A DNA stretch of 64,000 bases from Fasciola hepatica (GCA_948099385.1 CANUEZ040000165.1:322501-386500), one strand, 5' to 3'; shown: positions 22,400 through 34,589, numbered from the stretch's first letter. Program-made: numbers and translations. The notes: a model not told the origin generated them from the letters alone.

Positions 22400-23729
22400 C
22401 ACGAGCGGCAATCGATAGTGGATTTTCGGGGTTTTGTTGACGATCCGTGGTTTCCGAATTTAGGCCAGGGTAGCTGGAGAGCCTGGACTAGTCACTTTTG
22501 TGCACATAGATCAGGGTTTAGTAGGCAAGTGGCGATTGTCTCTGCCGTGGTCAGGGATCGAAGTCGGACTGGTTTTGATCGATTCGGTGGAACTCGTTAT
22601 ACGACTTTGAGCGTTTTTTTTCGATGTAAACTGTACTTCCAGAGAATGCGAGGACTATCTTGAACGTTTTGAAATTTAGCGCCTGACTGAAAATGGATTG
22701 AGTGCTGAGACGAAAGCTGCATTTTTCTTACATTTCATTGGCAAAGATGCATACGCACTAGTGAAGAATCTTGCATTTCCGGATTCTCCGGTGAATTCCT
22801 CTTATGACAATCTGAAGGTGCTTTTGCTACATCACTTTAAACCCATTAATTTTATTGCAGCTGAATGAGCCAAGTTCAATACTCTTGTCCGCACAGAAAA
22901 CCAGTCCGTTCGTGCATTCCTTCATGAACTTCAGACGCAAGTTTCGAAGTATGATTATGGGGTGCAGCTGAATGATCAACTTCGAGATCGTCTAATTGCT
23001 GGAATAAATATATCAGAATTACAGCAAAGACTACTAATTCAGAGCGATTAAACATTTCAGAGCATTATAACTATTTGCGAACAGTATCAAGATGTCAAAT
23101 CCATAACTGCACCTGTGAACAATGCAGTTTTGTTCAATTCAACCAGACACTACAAAGAAATACGAGCAAAAACTCCGCAACTACTCAAAATTTCCGGTGG
23201 TTACCGTGCCAGTGGTATTCCTCCCAGGGGTCCGAGCAATTCTCATATGCCCATGAAGAAATCGTTGGGAAAATGTGCTTCTTGTGGACGCTTACGTTCC
23301 CGGTTTTCTTGTCCACACCGAAATTCTCAGTGTTTTTGCTGTGGTAAGACTGGTCATATATATAGTGTTTGCCGGCAGCGTAAAGTGTGTCGCGTGGCCG
23401 TTAACCTAGATTCCGCCTCAGCTTCGCTTGAAGATGAACTTTCTTCCCTGGATTTAGCAGTTGTCTCTGACCCTTCTCACGCTATTCAAACTTTGTTTAC
23501 TCCGAACGGTAGCTCTCATAAGTTTGTTGTTGACACGGGTAGTACCGAGTCCATCATTTCGAAATCTGATCTCGAATCTTTTTCCCCTGATGCTCATATA
23601 CAGCCTACTGATGTCACGACCCGAGGTATCACTGGTCATTCTTTACCGATTTTAGGTTCATGTATCCCTCCCATTCAAGTTTCCAACTGTCCTCCCATTC
23701 CCAGAGTTCCTCATTTCTGATTCTGGTCC
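22400..23729 (+). pseudogene. gag: gag-protease part of Gypsy element 3
   Basis: With internal stops, the plus strand encodes a Ty3/Gypsy Gag: ETKAAFFLHFIGKDAYALVK, a SYDNLKVLLLHHFKP stretch, SVRAFLHELQTQ and LNDQLRDRLIAGIN (about 22680-23020). From 23115 one frame is open for 201 codons. It has two Cys-rich knuckles (CASCGRLRSRFSC, then CFCCGKTGHIYSVC, the second a CCHC motif) followed by the aspartic protease motif FVVDTGSTESIIS. The frame ends at 23718-23720 inside the protease/RT linker. The CCHC knuckle separates this element from the CsRn1-like elements. Confidence 0.82.
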
Positions 23730-26314
23730 GCTTATCCTGGGTCTAAAAATTCTGCGTCAGTTAGACATGAATATTTCGTTGTTTAGCACTCAGGCTGATG
23801 TTTCTCGCCTTCAAAACCCTATTCTAAAGTGCTCAGAGGTGGCTGGTGGGATGTATATACCACCTATTACACTGGAATTGTCTGGGGACCCGATATTTGT
23901 CAAACTGCGCATCATACCATTTGGTCTACGTGAACCAGTTCGCCTCGCTATACAATCCATGTGTGAAAAAGGCATCATCATGCCAGTTGGGCTACTCCCA
24001 TTGTAACTCCCCCCAAGTCAGATGGCACAACCCGACGGAGATTTGGTGGCCATCGGTTGACCTTCAACAAAAGACTTCTCCAACGCACGTGTACTACCAA
24101 AGAACCAGAAGATGTGCTCTATCGTCTTTCAAGTCCCATAGTCTTTTTAAAGATTGACCTCAAGGATGCATATTTACACGTACCACTTGATGATGAATCT
24201 AGTTTGTTGACGATCATCAATACTCCATTTGGCCTTTACAAGTATAATTTCCTACCTTTTGGTTAGCATATGTCACCTGCTATATTCCAACAGTCTCTTA
24301 ATTTAATTGTAGCCGGTTTCGATGGAGTTGAATCCTATCAAGACGATTTTGTTGTTCATGGTCCATCGAAAATTATCCACGATTCCCGTCTTTGTCGTTT
24401 ATTAGAGAGATTTTTCCTGTGCAACGTTGCAATCAATCCAAAAAAGTGTGTTTTTGGTATTTCACAGTCCTCGTGCCTTGGGTATACCATAAATTCCGAT
24501 GGCATTTCTCCAACCCCAAGCGATTATCGCCTTCAATTGATGCACCTTCGCCCACTAACATTCACGAACTTCGTTCTGTTTTGGGTGCATTACAGTATTA
24601 TTCTCGATTTATTCCAAATTTTTCTCAGAGGGGTAGTTGTTTGTTTGATCTTACTTTCGCTAGGTGTTTTTCATGGTCGCCGGTTCACGAGCACACACTG
24701 CGTAATCTGTTGACACTCCTGAAGTCGGATGTCGTTCTTGAACCCTTTTCACCGAAGGATCATACCACTGTAATTACTGATGCATCGCCGACAGGCATTG
24801 GTGCTATTCTAGAACAATGTGGCCGACCTGTGATCTGCATTTCACAGCGACTCACGAAAGCCAAAATGGAGTATTCTCACACCCAAAGGGGGGCATTGGC
24901 TGTCTATTGGGGAGTAAAACGCCTACACAAATATCTGTTTGGTACCGAGTTCACCATCGTCACTGACCACGAGGCGCTAAAATTCGTTCACCACCCCACA
25001 CAGTCACCAGCAAAGTCATCAGCCACAATGGTTCAACGTTGGAGCATCTCATTGAGTTCTTACGACTAGGATATTGTTCATCGAAGTGCTAAACACATTC
25101 AGCATGCAGACTTTCTATCTCGGTATGCTCCTACATCCACGCCGTCGCATACTTCCGATAGGTTGTTGGTACAGCCACTTCCTGTGCATAGAGAAGACTT
25201 GATTTATGATACCCGTAAGTACTTCGCACCTGTTATCTCGGCGCTGCGTCGTGGATGGAAAAACGATGGAAAGCGACGATTTCCGGACTTCTTCACTCTC
25301 AGAGTCTTTCGGCCACTCCTGATGGGTTGTTGTACTTTATTGATCGTATCGTTATTCCTCCGACGCTTCGACCAGTCATGCTTCAAGACCTACATTCCGG
25401 GCACTTGGGAGTTGACAAAATGAAGTCCTTGGCCCGAGTTAAAAGCAGATACTGCCATGAACTGTCAACGGTGTCTACGTAAGCTACATTCAAGACCAAG
25501 CAAATGGCTCCCGTGACCAATTTCATGCGAATCATGGCAGCGTGTGCATTCAGACTACTGTGGTCCATTTCTGAACAAGTATTATACACTGGTAGTTGTT
25601 GATGCGTTTTCTCGCTGGCCAGAAGTATTTTGGACCACATCACCCACAGCCGAATTCACACAGACTGCAGTGCGCAAAACGTTCAGTAGGGAAGGAGTAC
25701 CTCGTGCACTTGTTACAGATAATGGTTGGAAAGATTTGGTTGTCGTCATTTGTATACTGCACCCCGCCATCCTCAGTCTAACGGACTTTCTGAGAACTTT
25801 GTTCGTACTCTTAAAAGTGCTATACAGTCTATTAATCCTCAGTCTTTTTCTGAACTAGACCGAACTGTTGATAATTTTTTGATACAATACCAAAATGCTT
25901 GTCATAGTACAACTAGTAATAGTCCAGGACAGTTATTCAAATCTCGTTGTTTGAGAACCAGTTTTGAATGTCTCTTCTGCTGACGTAAGCTTTTTTAGAG
26001 GGAATGATTGGCGACCATCCAGTGGTATAATTCTGGCACAAAACGGGAATCGAATGGTGACCATACTTGAACGTCATGATTTGTCCGGTCATCGAAGACA
26101 TATGAACCAGATACAGTTCAACACAGAAGGTCAATCAGAGAACAATTCCACTGTTGCATCGCCCACTAGTGCTCCTATTCCAGGTAGTGACATACAATGT
26201 GAATCCGGTGAATCTACGGTCAGAAGATCAGCAAGAATACAGGCAATGCTTTCAAAGAACTACGAGAATCCGGAGCTAAATTCAACTTGTGGCGGATGTG
26301 GTATTCATGACTGA
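23730..26314 (+). pseudogene. pol: pol of Gypsy element 3 (RT-RH-IN)
   Basis: Reverse transcriptase motifs run through several frames: FLKIDLKDAYLHVPL and INTPFGLYKYNFLPFG (24057-24266), then SPAIFQQSLNLI and YQDDFVVHG (24270-24713), where YQDD is the catalytic box. RNase H follows (TDASPTGIGAILEQC, TDHEALKFVHHP; 24392-25069). Integrase pieces are a zinc region with LHSGHLGVDKMKSLAR, then VHSDYCGPF, VVVDAFSRWPEVF and VTDNG (25544-25740) and APRHPQSNGLSENFVRTLKSAI (25726-25983), keeping the Asp, Asp and Glu positions. The C-terminal tail ends at 26314. At least four frameshifts or stops are present. No LTR pair was found. Confidence 0.85.
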
Positions 26315-27109
26315 CTACATATGTGACTTTTACCATTTCTGTTGTATTCACTTACACACTTACACTTGTGCACAATATACGAAATATTACGATACGTCGT
26401 GTGCCAAGTCCGCGTTCTGATTCCGTGATATACTGTCCGGGATAATAGTACATTAATTCATACAGTATCGCAATATGGTTATTGTTTTTAGACTTATTCA
26501 ATATTTATGAGTGACAACTCACTTTTCACAGTGTTCCGGATTTTAGCGTGCACCGTGCACCCGGCGATCCCACCCACACTACCGATGCAGTTGATACAGT
26601 CAATGGTAGACCACTCATGTTCTTGATCTTACCCACCACCTCAGTTCATTAGCGTGGAACAAATTGATTATATTGGCCGTTGATCCTTGTACCTAGTAGT
26701 CGCACATCACGTATTGTTCCGACTGGTGCGGGCGAACAAGCCTTCTAGTGGGCTGGTATTGAGGGTGAAGAAAGCTGAACGGGATTCATTTCTCATTCTA
26801 TCGACCCACGATATCGATCGACCATTCTGTCGCTCGTGATTCCGTTGTCTTAAGCATTGGACTAAATACTGGACAGGATCTGCTTGCACATCTATCGCAT
26901 GACTAATTGTGACGACGTTGGTCTGCTAGGAGGGACAGACTGCGTGCTGGCTACGGATCAGCCATTGCCCTCACACAGTCCTAATCCACGCTTCGTTCAT
27001 CTTATCGTCCGCCAACGTGACCTTAAACCAAAATCAGCATACCCGTAAACACATCTCGCTGCCACACAGTGGTAGGATTGTCACTTAATAAAGCAGTTTC
27101 CAACAGAAT
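26315..27109. other. no recognisable gene; possible 3' end of Gypsy element 3
   Basis: A palindromic GCGTGCACCGTGCACCCGG stretch occurs near 26547, and otherwise only short frames. It may contain the 3' untranslated region of the preceding Gypsy element. Confidence 0.35.
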
Positions 27110-27225
27110 TTCCTTGTTATGGTATAATTTTATTGTTTAATAACACAGTATAGTCGAAATCGTTGGCAGGTTGTCGACGTTTCGGTCACCACACACAAAT
27201 TCTCTCAAGATTTATTCTTCTTTAA
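27110..27225 (-). repeat. relic related to the 29.6-kb palindrome arm
   Basis: On the minus strand this reads TCTTGAGAGAAT, GGTGACCGAAACGTCGACAA, then a TTTCGACTATACTG stretch. It parallels each arm of the palindrome at 29605-29799 (CTTGAGAAAG, GGTAACCGAAACGTCGGC). The CGAAACGTCG block recalls hammerhead-ribozyme-bearing terminal repeats of Penelope elements, but the catalytic CTGATGA box is not present. Confidence 0.5.
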
Positions 27226-27299
27226 TTCATTTGACTGTATAATAGTGGTACAATATTTCAGAAGAGTCGAGGCAAATTGTGAGGATGAAGGCGACAAAT

Positions 27300-27317
27300 G
27301 GGGGGGGGGGGGGGGGG
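27300..27317 (+). repeat. G18 homopolymer tract
   Basis: Eighteen uninterrupted G residues. Length is prone to sequencing and replication slippage. Confidence 0.95.
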
Positions 27318-28920
27318 CAGGACGCCTTGATGATCGTTTGACCAGCGCCAGGGAAGAACAAATATCAAGATTTCTTGAAACTGCATTTGGAAATTAAGCT
27401 CGCCATATCAATAAACTCCTTAAAACTGATCTAGTCCGAATACCATGCTATCCAGCACAATTCGTTATCTTATATTTACCAAAACGTTCGTTGATTTCCC
27501 ATGCGCTTAGATCACTATTTTCCACGCAGACCACCACTCCTGGCCTCCACGCACGCGTGATAATTGTTCCCTCAACCCAACTGCGTCACACAGCCATTAG
27601 GATTGTTTCTATGACAAGTGTTGATTGACCTTAACCGGTACTCATCTGGGGTCCATTTGCCGGCCCTATCTGTACGTATCTAAATCTGATTCCTAACAGA
27701 TATTATATTGTATTGAAGACTCTAGCAAGTTAACAAAAACTCACATTCTTTTGTGTAACCTTTCTCGTCCCTTTTGGTTTCTATGTCCACCGACCCACTG
27801 GTATCCACGACCCGTTCTGTTATGACATCATGATTTCCTGGGTTATTTGACGTGATTAACTCTCTCTCTCTTTGCCTTGTCTGTGCGAATGACTGAACTC
27901 TGGTCATCCCGTCATGATCTTGTCATAGCTATTCCATTTAATCTTTACCACCCTTGTGTGTTCTCTCAGGCCATTCTTTTCTGACCGTTGATTAGTCATA
28001 ATTCCCGCCATAAATGTGGACTTTATTTGCGAACCATTTGACTCGTTCTTGCATCGTCGCCTCGAGCGTTTCCTGTCCATTGCTGCCTGGCGTTTTGAAG
28101 CCTATTTTAACTGTCTTGATTCCGCGGTCGGCTCGCCTACAATGTGAAGTATGTTACTGTTATTATTCGATAATTTATCCTAGAGTACACGTAGTAAAAC
28201 GAGCTTGTGTCCTCTGCCGCGGGACTGGGGGTTCATTCATATGCGAGTCACTTAATTACGGGACATCAATCCTGTACAATGACAACCTCCTGTATTTGTG
28301 GAATTCAGTTCGATATTTTCATAAGCAACAAAAACATTGAACAGCGAACAGTTGTTTCCTATAAGCTTCTAATATTGCTCCTTCCCTAAATAGTTGCCTG
28401 AAATTGGCCGCAACCCCCTTAATGAAATATTGTACCACTATTGTATAATAAAAAGGAAGTAGAGTACTCACTGAAATTGTTTCTTGCTGAGAGGTGTTGC
28501 ATTCAGGGAAAAAGATGGTCAGAAGGAAGTAGTCACATAAGTAGCATCATTTTTGACGCGGAGTTTACTAGAAATACGCATCTTTCAGCCACTGTACCAA
28601 GTTGATTTAACCAGAAAGACTTGTGTCGACTTGGTAACCTTAAGAGCAACTGAGCATGATTCGTGAGCGAAATGCGGGATGTTGCGATATGACATCTTAA
28701 AGTTCATCAAGATTTGATACAAAAACGGCTTACTAGAATCAGAATTACTGTTCACTTTATCAGTGTCTGGGTCATATTGACAGGCGAACAATATCGACGC
28801 ATTAGCATAAGGTAGAAACCCTCCCATACCCAAGCGACTAAAGTCTTTAACATTATTTCCGATTGAACAGGATAAGATCTGGTCAACGTGGCTAGAACTC
28901 AGTGGCCTAGCGATTCTAAC
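27318..28920. other. no recognisable gene; inverted 20-bp repeat at its ends
   Basis: AATAGTGGTACAATATTTCA near 27241-27261 recurs inverted near 28424-28445, and a diverged copy of the right-hand version lies near 46670. Nothing between them resembles a protein. It could be an unclassified non-autonomous element. Confidence 0.4.
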
Positions 28921-28924
28921 TTAC

Positions 28925-29330
28925 TGTATTACATGGTCGCGCATGACTGTAGTTGGAGGGGCATACCCCATAGCCTCAAAGGTCCACTGAACTATTACGG
29001 ATAGCCGGAAACCAGACCCTGAGATTTGGAGTGGAGAACCACGTAAGGCCCCCATAGGTAACGAACCAGAGAACTGATATTTTGGTGCTCCGGATACCAG
29101 GTACAAACTAGATCCCGAGAATGGACTAAGGAACGGCCAACAAGCCAAAAGTTTAGACGGTTGCCAAAAGACAGTGGAATAGGTGAAGGACGGTTTGTAT
29201 TGAAACATCGTCGATCACGTTTACGTTTTAGAGCGACACCGGACGCCATACTAGCTAAAGGAGCTGAAGGTTCAGCCTTCCGCAAGCAGAGCAATCAAAA
29301 GTGTTTTTCAATTGGCGGAAACCAGCTGTC
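28925..29330 (+). repeat. dispersed repeats B (copy 2) and D (copy 1)
   Basis: About 28940-29035 matches repeat B at 5560-5660. The adjoining 29080-29330 matches 49600-49860 in the opposite orientation, sharing a long block that includes CAAGCCAAAAGTTTA, ACGGTTGCCAAAAGACAGTG and GGACGGTTTGTATTGAAAC. B and D may be parts of one longer element. Confidence 0.7.
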
Positions 29331-29604
29331 CTTATAGTAAGCAGACAAAAAACGAACAGTCCTGTGGCATCGAACAACATACAAAATGCCTAGAGCTACA
29401 TACTAACTGGTTATGTTTATCTATGGTAATTTTGGTCAGGAATTTACACATTGAAGTTCAGTCATCTCCAGGTCGCTACAATACCATATCCTAGACAAAG
29501 TATACAACCAATTTCGTGCAGAAAAGAAATTTTCAAGTATACTTGACCCGAAAATGTTTCTTGCTCGTGGAGAAATCCCAATGAAAATGTTTCTTGTTCA
29601 ACAA
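29331..29604. other. no recognisable gene
   Basis: Short frames only, without recognisable similarity. It separates repeat D from the palindrome. Confidence 0.4.
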
Positions 29605-29799
29605 GATATAATGTCAGTGACACGGCGTTGCCAGTGGAAAATTATAAGCCGACGTTTCGGTTACCGTGGGTAACCTTTCTCAAGGCAGTTTTACAATCAA
29701 ATCATGATTGTAAAACTGCCTTGAGAAAGTTTACCCACGGTAACCGAAACGTCGGCTTATAATTTTCCACTGGCAACACCGTGTTACTGACATTATATC
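29605..29799. repeat. 195-bp near-perfect palindrome
   Basis: Two 95-bp arms (29605-29699 and 29705-29799) are reverse complements with about three differences, around a 5-bp spacer. Each arm contains ACCGAAACGTCGGC and CTTGAGAAAG, similar to the single relic at 27110-27225. It looks like two copies of a terminal-repeat-like unit joined head to head. It would form a very stable hairpin as single-stranded DNA or RNA. Confidence 0.95.
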
Positions 29800-30474
29800 C
29801 CGTTTAACACATCATATGGCGCATCGTTTTTTCGAAACATTCCGAACCTCGTTGGGCCCTGACATACTGTTTCTTGTTCAGTTTCGGGAAATTTATTGCA
29901 CAGTGGTAGGTTTTCTATACAGAAAATTTTCTTGCAGGGCAAGTGTTTCTCGCAAAGAGAGGTTCCAATCCGGAGGGAGACTACTGTAAATAACAGAAGT
30001 AATTTATCCATTGGCTACAACGATGACCCTCAATCCAGAAAATGGTTAAGCTACTGCACTGTTGACATTAAAATATGATCTGTGGGAACAAGACTCGTAA
30101 TCTGTGTGCATTTCTGTGAAAACAACTATTCGTTCTTCCGCGTTTTTATTCCTGATGAAAATACCTAACTGGATCCTAACCATTTTCTTTAACCCGTGGG
30201 TGATGGACTAGGCTGGACAGTATGTACACTGATTGGTCCCACTGACTTCAATACACTTCATGCCTTTACTGGTTTAGGATAGTGTTCAGTGGTCGAGAAT
30301 GAATGTAATGTGGCTTAGAGTTGAAGTGATTCCTTAGCCTAGCGCTCACATTTACACTGACCCACCCAAGCACATACAAACAGACAGCGAAAGAGCTGAC
30401 AGACGCAAAAGGAGAGATCAAGCAAACGTCAAGACCAGAAAACAACCACAACGAGCACAAAGCAACCCAACTGC
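29800..30474. other. no recognised gene; may include LINE 5' untranslated sequence
   Basis: Only short frames. The last part lies directly upstream of LINE copy 1 and could be its 5' untranslated region, but LINE copy 2 does not extend the similarity clearly beyond about 30465. Confidence 0.35.
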
Positions 30475-31605
30475 ACGACTACAAAGAATTCCATACTGCA
30501 TCGGTCGTCGCGCAGGATAATCAGGACCGCGCTGCCCATCGCATCGAGCGGGGTGGGTAGTGATAAGTGTGCTATTGCTCAGAGTTCCCTCTCTGTTATT
30601 CAACCTTTGTCTTCTGTCCCTAACCATCCCTCTTTGCCCCATCTATCCACCCATAATGCTCCCATTGATAACACGGTCGATACTCGCAACGATTCACTGT
30701 CAAATAGTATCGGGAATAATCCTCTGACTGGTAACTCACATTTTCTCAAGCCCCGTCAGCCTCTGAATCTCGGCTCCTTCAACGTGCGTACACTCATGCA
30801 GGCTGGTCAGCAGGCGTGCCTAGCCCTCACAATGAACTCTCTGAAGATTGATGTTTGCTGCTTAAGCGAAACGCGTATCCAGGATTCGAGCAGTGTAATT
30901 CAGCTAACTGCTCCTGGTATCTCATCAAGGTATATTCTGCGCACCTCAGGAGACGAAGCAGCTAGAGCTGTGGGTCAACGTGGTGTAGGAATTGTCTTGA
31001 CTGACAAGGCTGAGGCCGCCCTATTAGACTGGATCCCTGTTAACAGTCGTTTATGTGCTGTGAGACTCCAAGGGTCAGTTGGCGTTCGAAAGGATAGTTG
31101 TGTTAAACGCAATTTGTTTGTGATCTCGGCGTACGCCCCAACGGACTGCAGCTCAGACTTGCTCAAAGATGAGTTCTATGATGCCCTCGCCACTCTCGTT
31201 CGCAGCAGTAAAGGTTCCGACATTGTAGTGCTAGCTGGTGACTTCAATGCACAAGTTGGCAAACTCAGTGTGTCAGAAGCCTGTTTAGGTGGGCGTTGTG
31301 CTTTACCCGCTCAGCGCACAGATAACGGGGATAGGCTTCTCCAATTTTGTGCAGACAATCGATTGTTCTTGTCTAGCACAAATTTCCGACACAGCTCGCG
31401 TCGCACAGCGACATGGCGCTCTAACTCTACAGGTACTTTGAGTCAAATTGACCATATCGCCGTAAGCTACCGATGGCACAGTTCTGCTCAGAACTGTAGA
31501 TCTTACTGGTCCACGTACGTAGAGTCGGACCATGCATTAGTTTTAATGCGATTATCTCTCCAGTTCCATGGCTATCGTCGCAAACCGCAAACCCGATTAG
31601 CCGTG
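30475..31605 (+). pseudogene. RTE-like LINE copy 1, endonuclease part only
   Basis: From 30553 the frame is open and encodes the apurinic-type LINE endonuclease: NLGSFNVRTLMQAGQQ (catalytic Asn region), CCLSETRIQD (Glu), FVISAYAPTD, VVLAGDFNAQVGK (Asp-x-Asn) and IDHIAVSYRW ... VESDHALVLM (Ser-Asp-His). All expected catalytic blocks are present, so this is the best-preserved endonuclease of the family in the window. LINE similarity stops near 31605, inside the linker before reverse transcriptase. The frame runs on by chance into repeat C and ends at 31716. A LINE copy that keeps its 5' part and lacks its 3' part is the reverse of the usual 5' truncation, so it was probably cut by a later rearrangement. 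Confidence 0.85.
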
Positions 31606-31621
31606 CAACCCATCGATCTGT

Positions 31622-31712
31622 CAGGCATGATTGCGTCCCGGCTTTGGAAAGCCCTCCTACGTTGCTCTTTGGGTCATGGAGGCATCACACCACGCGAAGG
31701 TGCAGTCTCGTC
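31622..31712 (+). repeat. dispersed repeat C, copy 2
   Basis: It shares GGCATGATTGC, CATCACAC, GGTGCAGTCTCGTC and ATGATGCC, in order, with about 10965-11050. An inverted copy is at about 34205-34270. It begins within 20 bp of the point where LINE copy 1 breaks off. Confidence 0.6.
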
Positions 31713-31716
31713 ATGA

Positions 31717-32051
31717 TGCCAGTAGTTTATGAATTCGTTACGCATAAGGATGATATCCGTCTGACTCTTCTCGCTCACCATCCAAACCCGACTGAAGGAC
31801 CGAGAATGTAGTTTCCTGAAGTCTCAGTACCCGACTGGTTTGACCAAAACTGGTTATTCGATAATAGATGCTTCATCAGCAGGTATGATTTTTATTACGT
31901 GAGTATGCATGGGATAAAGTAAAACACGTGATCCTCGTGTTCTAGTGAACTTCCTTTGAAAGGAGAATATTCAAAGAAAGTGATTAGGTACGTCCAAAGA
32001 AAGCAGAATAATAGATTTTAAGCAGTCATCCCGCTACTCTGCGGCTTTAAA
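31717..32051. other. no recognisable gene
   Basis: No coding similarity or clear repeat partner was seen. Confidence 0.4.
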
Positions 32052-32375
32052 TTGACAATCCATTTAGGACGCCCTGTCAACGGAGTCAAATACTACCAGA
32101 TATTGTCGAAATCTGCCAAACATTATTACATTCAAGAATATGACTTTCGTTGGTTTGAGATATTTTTGGCAGAGCGCTACTATCTGACGGATAGTAAAAA
32201 TCTGGTCAACGCACTCGTGTCTGGGACAAAACCTGTCTCTTCTTCGCCCTCTAGGAGCAATCTACGGAGGATTATAGAGGCTAACAGCCTCGATATTACT
32301 GACATCAAACTTATCCTCGATGGTCAGAGTGAAAGTTGTGAGTCCCCACCTTTTATATTGAACGACACATTATAA
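32052..32375 (+). other. unrecognised open frame, 107 codons
   Basis: This frame does not overlap any recognised element and its composition is plausible for protein (LTDSKNLVNALVSG, then RRIIEANSLDITDIKLILDG). No motif identifies it. The apparent start is not ATG and upstream sequence gives no clear splice acceptor. It could be an exon, a transposon scrap or chance. Confidence 0.2.
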
Positions 32376-34162
32376 GTTCATGGATAAAAAGCAAAAGATA
32401 ACAGCAAAATACGCAAACGATAGTACGTGAATATGATTCATAAGTAAGGATACCAGAGTGAGAATAAGTCAGTTCAAGAGAACAACTCACACAGTGGCAA
32501 TGAAAGAAAAGGGGAACGTGAGGTAGGTGAACTGCGTTGCTTTCGTGGCGATGCAGAACAGAAATGAAATGAATGAGCAAGGGGACATCGTAAAATCAAT
32601 ATCAATGTGATCTTTACGTCGCACTACGCAGACTACTCAATGTGTTCGCCTAGACGAACAACAACAGCCATTACAACATTTTTCGTTTCATTCGCGTCAC
32701 ACTGGTTAGGTTAATTTTAAATATACAAAACCCGGTGCAAAATGCACGCATCTGACTTGATTACATCACTCAAACGTGAAGTACGGTAAAGTATAAGTAC
32801 TCAGATTGGGTTGTGGACGGACAAAAAAAGTACAATTCTGGCCACCACACAAACTGGTCATATGCGCATAAATATTGTGTCAAATAGTCTATCATTCTAT
32901 TTTCTCATCAATCGGATAATCGCTGAACAAAGAATAGTGTGCAAATGCAGCCCGCCTCTGTAGATGCTGGCGTCCACTGAAATCCCTTACTATTAACAAG
33001 TCTCTTCCAATATATAATCGAGGAATTTTCGATCCTGACTTCCAATAGCATTCAGCACTTTTCCCCACTCGGCTACCTCTCTTATTCCTCCTGTTGCCAC
33101 AACTCCAATAAAATGTCATTATAGAACGTTTAAATAATGATTTACAAGGCGGAATAGAAAAAAATTCATAGAAATGCAACGGATGCGATTTGTCTATTTA
33201 TTTACATTCGCATCGGTAGAGCGCAACAGGGGACTTTCGTCAATCAATGCGACCTTTTAAACACGACCGATTAAAGCGATTTTCAAAGTGCGAAATTGTA
33301 CCGCGTCATTGCCACGGACTTAACCAAATCTGTTAGCGGTAGTGAATATAGGACTTGAAGAAGATATTCTCCGAAAGCCACGCAACGTCGGGTAAATTTT
33401 GTTGGCGAAGCAGCAGTTAAATAAAGCAAATACTTGACTAAGCAATAATCGAATTATCGTTCAGGGCTAAATGTTCTGCATCTCCTGATATTGGATACCA
33501 CCAGCCCATCACAAAGACCTTTTGACTAACAGTGGTTACCAACAAAAACAAACCAGAGACAAAGAATAGACACCTGATATTGACAATCAAGGTAACTACC
33601 AAACAGTGGTTCATGGTCGCCTTTCATTGGGCATCATTATTGATTTTGTCCACCACAAATGAATACTTGTTCAACTAAAACATGACCGAGTTCGGTGGCG
33701 TCACTTGATCAACATGTATACATTGTCTGCAAGCTCCTGCGTTCCTACAACACACATTATCTGGTTCCAGACTTCCGAGCTCTTCCCGCTTGCGCGCTCT
33801 GCCGAGAACTGTCGTCATCGCATTATAAGTTAAAAGTATTAGACAATATACGGGAGCATGACCTAATAAACTAAGAACGGCAAAAAACGTCTGGCACACT
33901 GTGACAGCTCTCTTTCACCGACGTCCAGAACCCAACACAAATCCCAGTGTCATTTCCGTGGTCTACTTTCACTTCTTTTTAGCCATTACATAATTGACGG
34001 AACACCGTTTGTTCCCCGGCCTCATCAAGCCCTACAGTGCAATAAATGAGACAAATCTGCTCAGTGACGTTCGCTGCGACTCACTCATCATAAAGTTTCC
34101 AAGGGGTAACGGGGCGGGAATATGACATGACCCGGTCTCTATTGGATTCACTTTCATATTAC
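32376..34162. other. no recognisable gene
   Basis: Only short frames on both strands, none with recognisable domains. No repeat partner was noticed within the window. Confidence 0.45.
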
Positions 34163-34280
34163 ACTCTTACGCATGACTACAATGGAAGGGATACAGCATA
34201 CAGTCACAAAATTCCACAGCGTTGTTAGACCATCACGACGAGACTGCACCTTGATGTGGTGTGATGGCTTGCGCGCCTCT
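34163..34280. repeat. fragments of dispersed repeats B (head) and C (inverted)
   Basis: TACGCATGACTACAATGGAAGGGATA near the start resembles the head of repeat B. About 34205-34270 is the reverse complement of repeat C (GACGAGACTGCACC, GTGGTGTGATGGCTTG). It lies about 300 bp upstream of LINE copy 2. Confidence 0.5.
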
Positions 34281-34589
34281 ATGACCGAAGGAGCTATACA
34301 AGATGGCTTCTTTAAGCCGGAGATGCAATCATACCTGAAAGGTCAATGGGTAGAGGCCAGATAAAGTCCACTCTCCTGGTCCTCTAGGTTGGGGGTGGAT
34401 TGGAGCTGGCAACTCAATCGGTGAAATCAGTGGAAGAATAATTGATCCAAGCAAATGGGCTTCCACTAAGCCATCCCGCTGCCTTGCGAACAGGTTCTTG
34501 TTAGAACTGAAGGCTTTGGTTGAGAACCCTAATCGTTCGCCTGCTTTGTGACTGGACACCCTAGCAGTACCCGTCCAACATCTCCCATG

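Noticed and set aside
29605..29799. Palindrome as a complete hammerhead ribozyme
   Set aside because: The CGAAACGTC side resembles one, but no CTGATGA core box was found on either strand, so I report it only as ribozyme-like.
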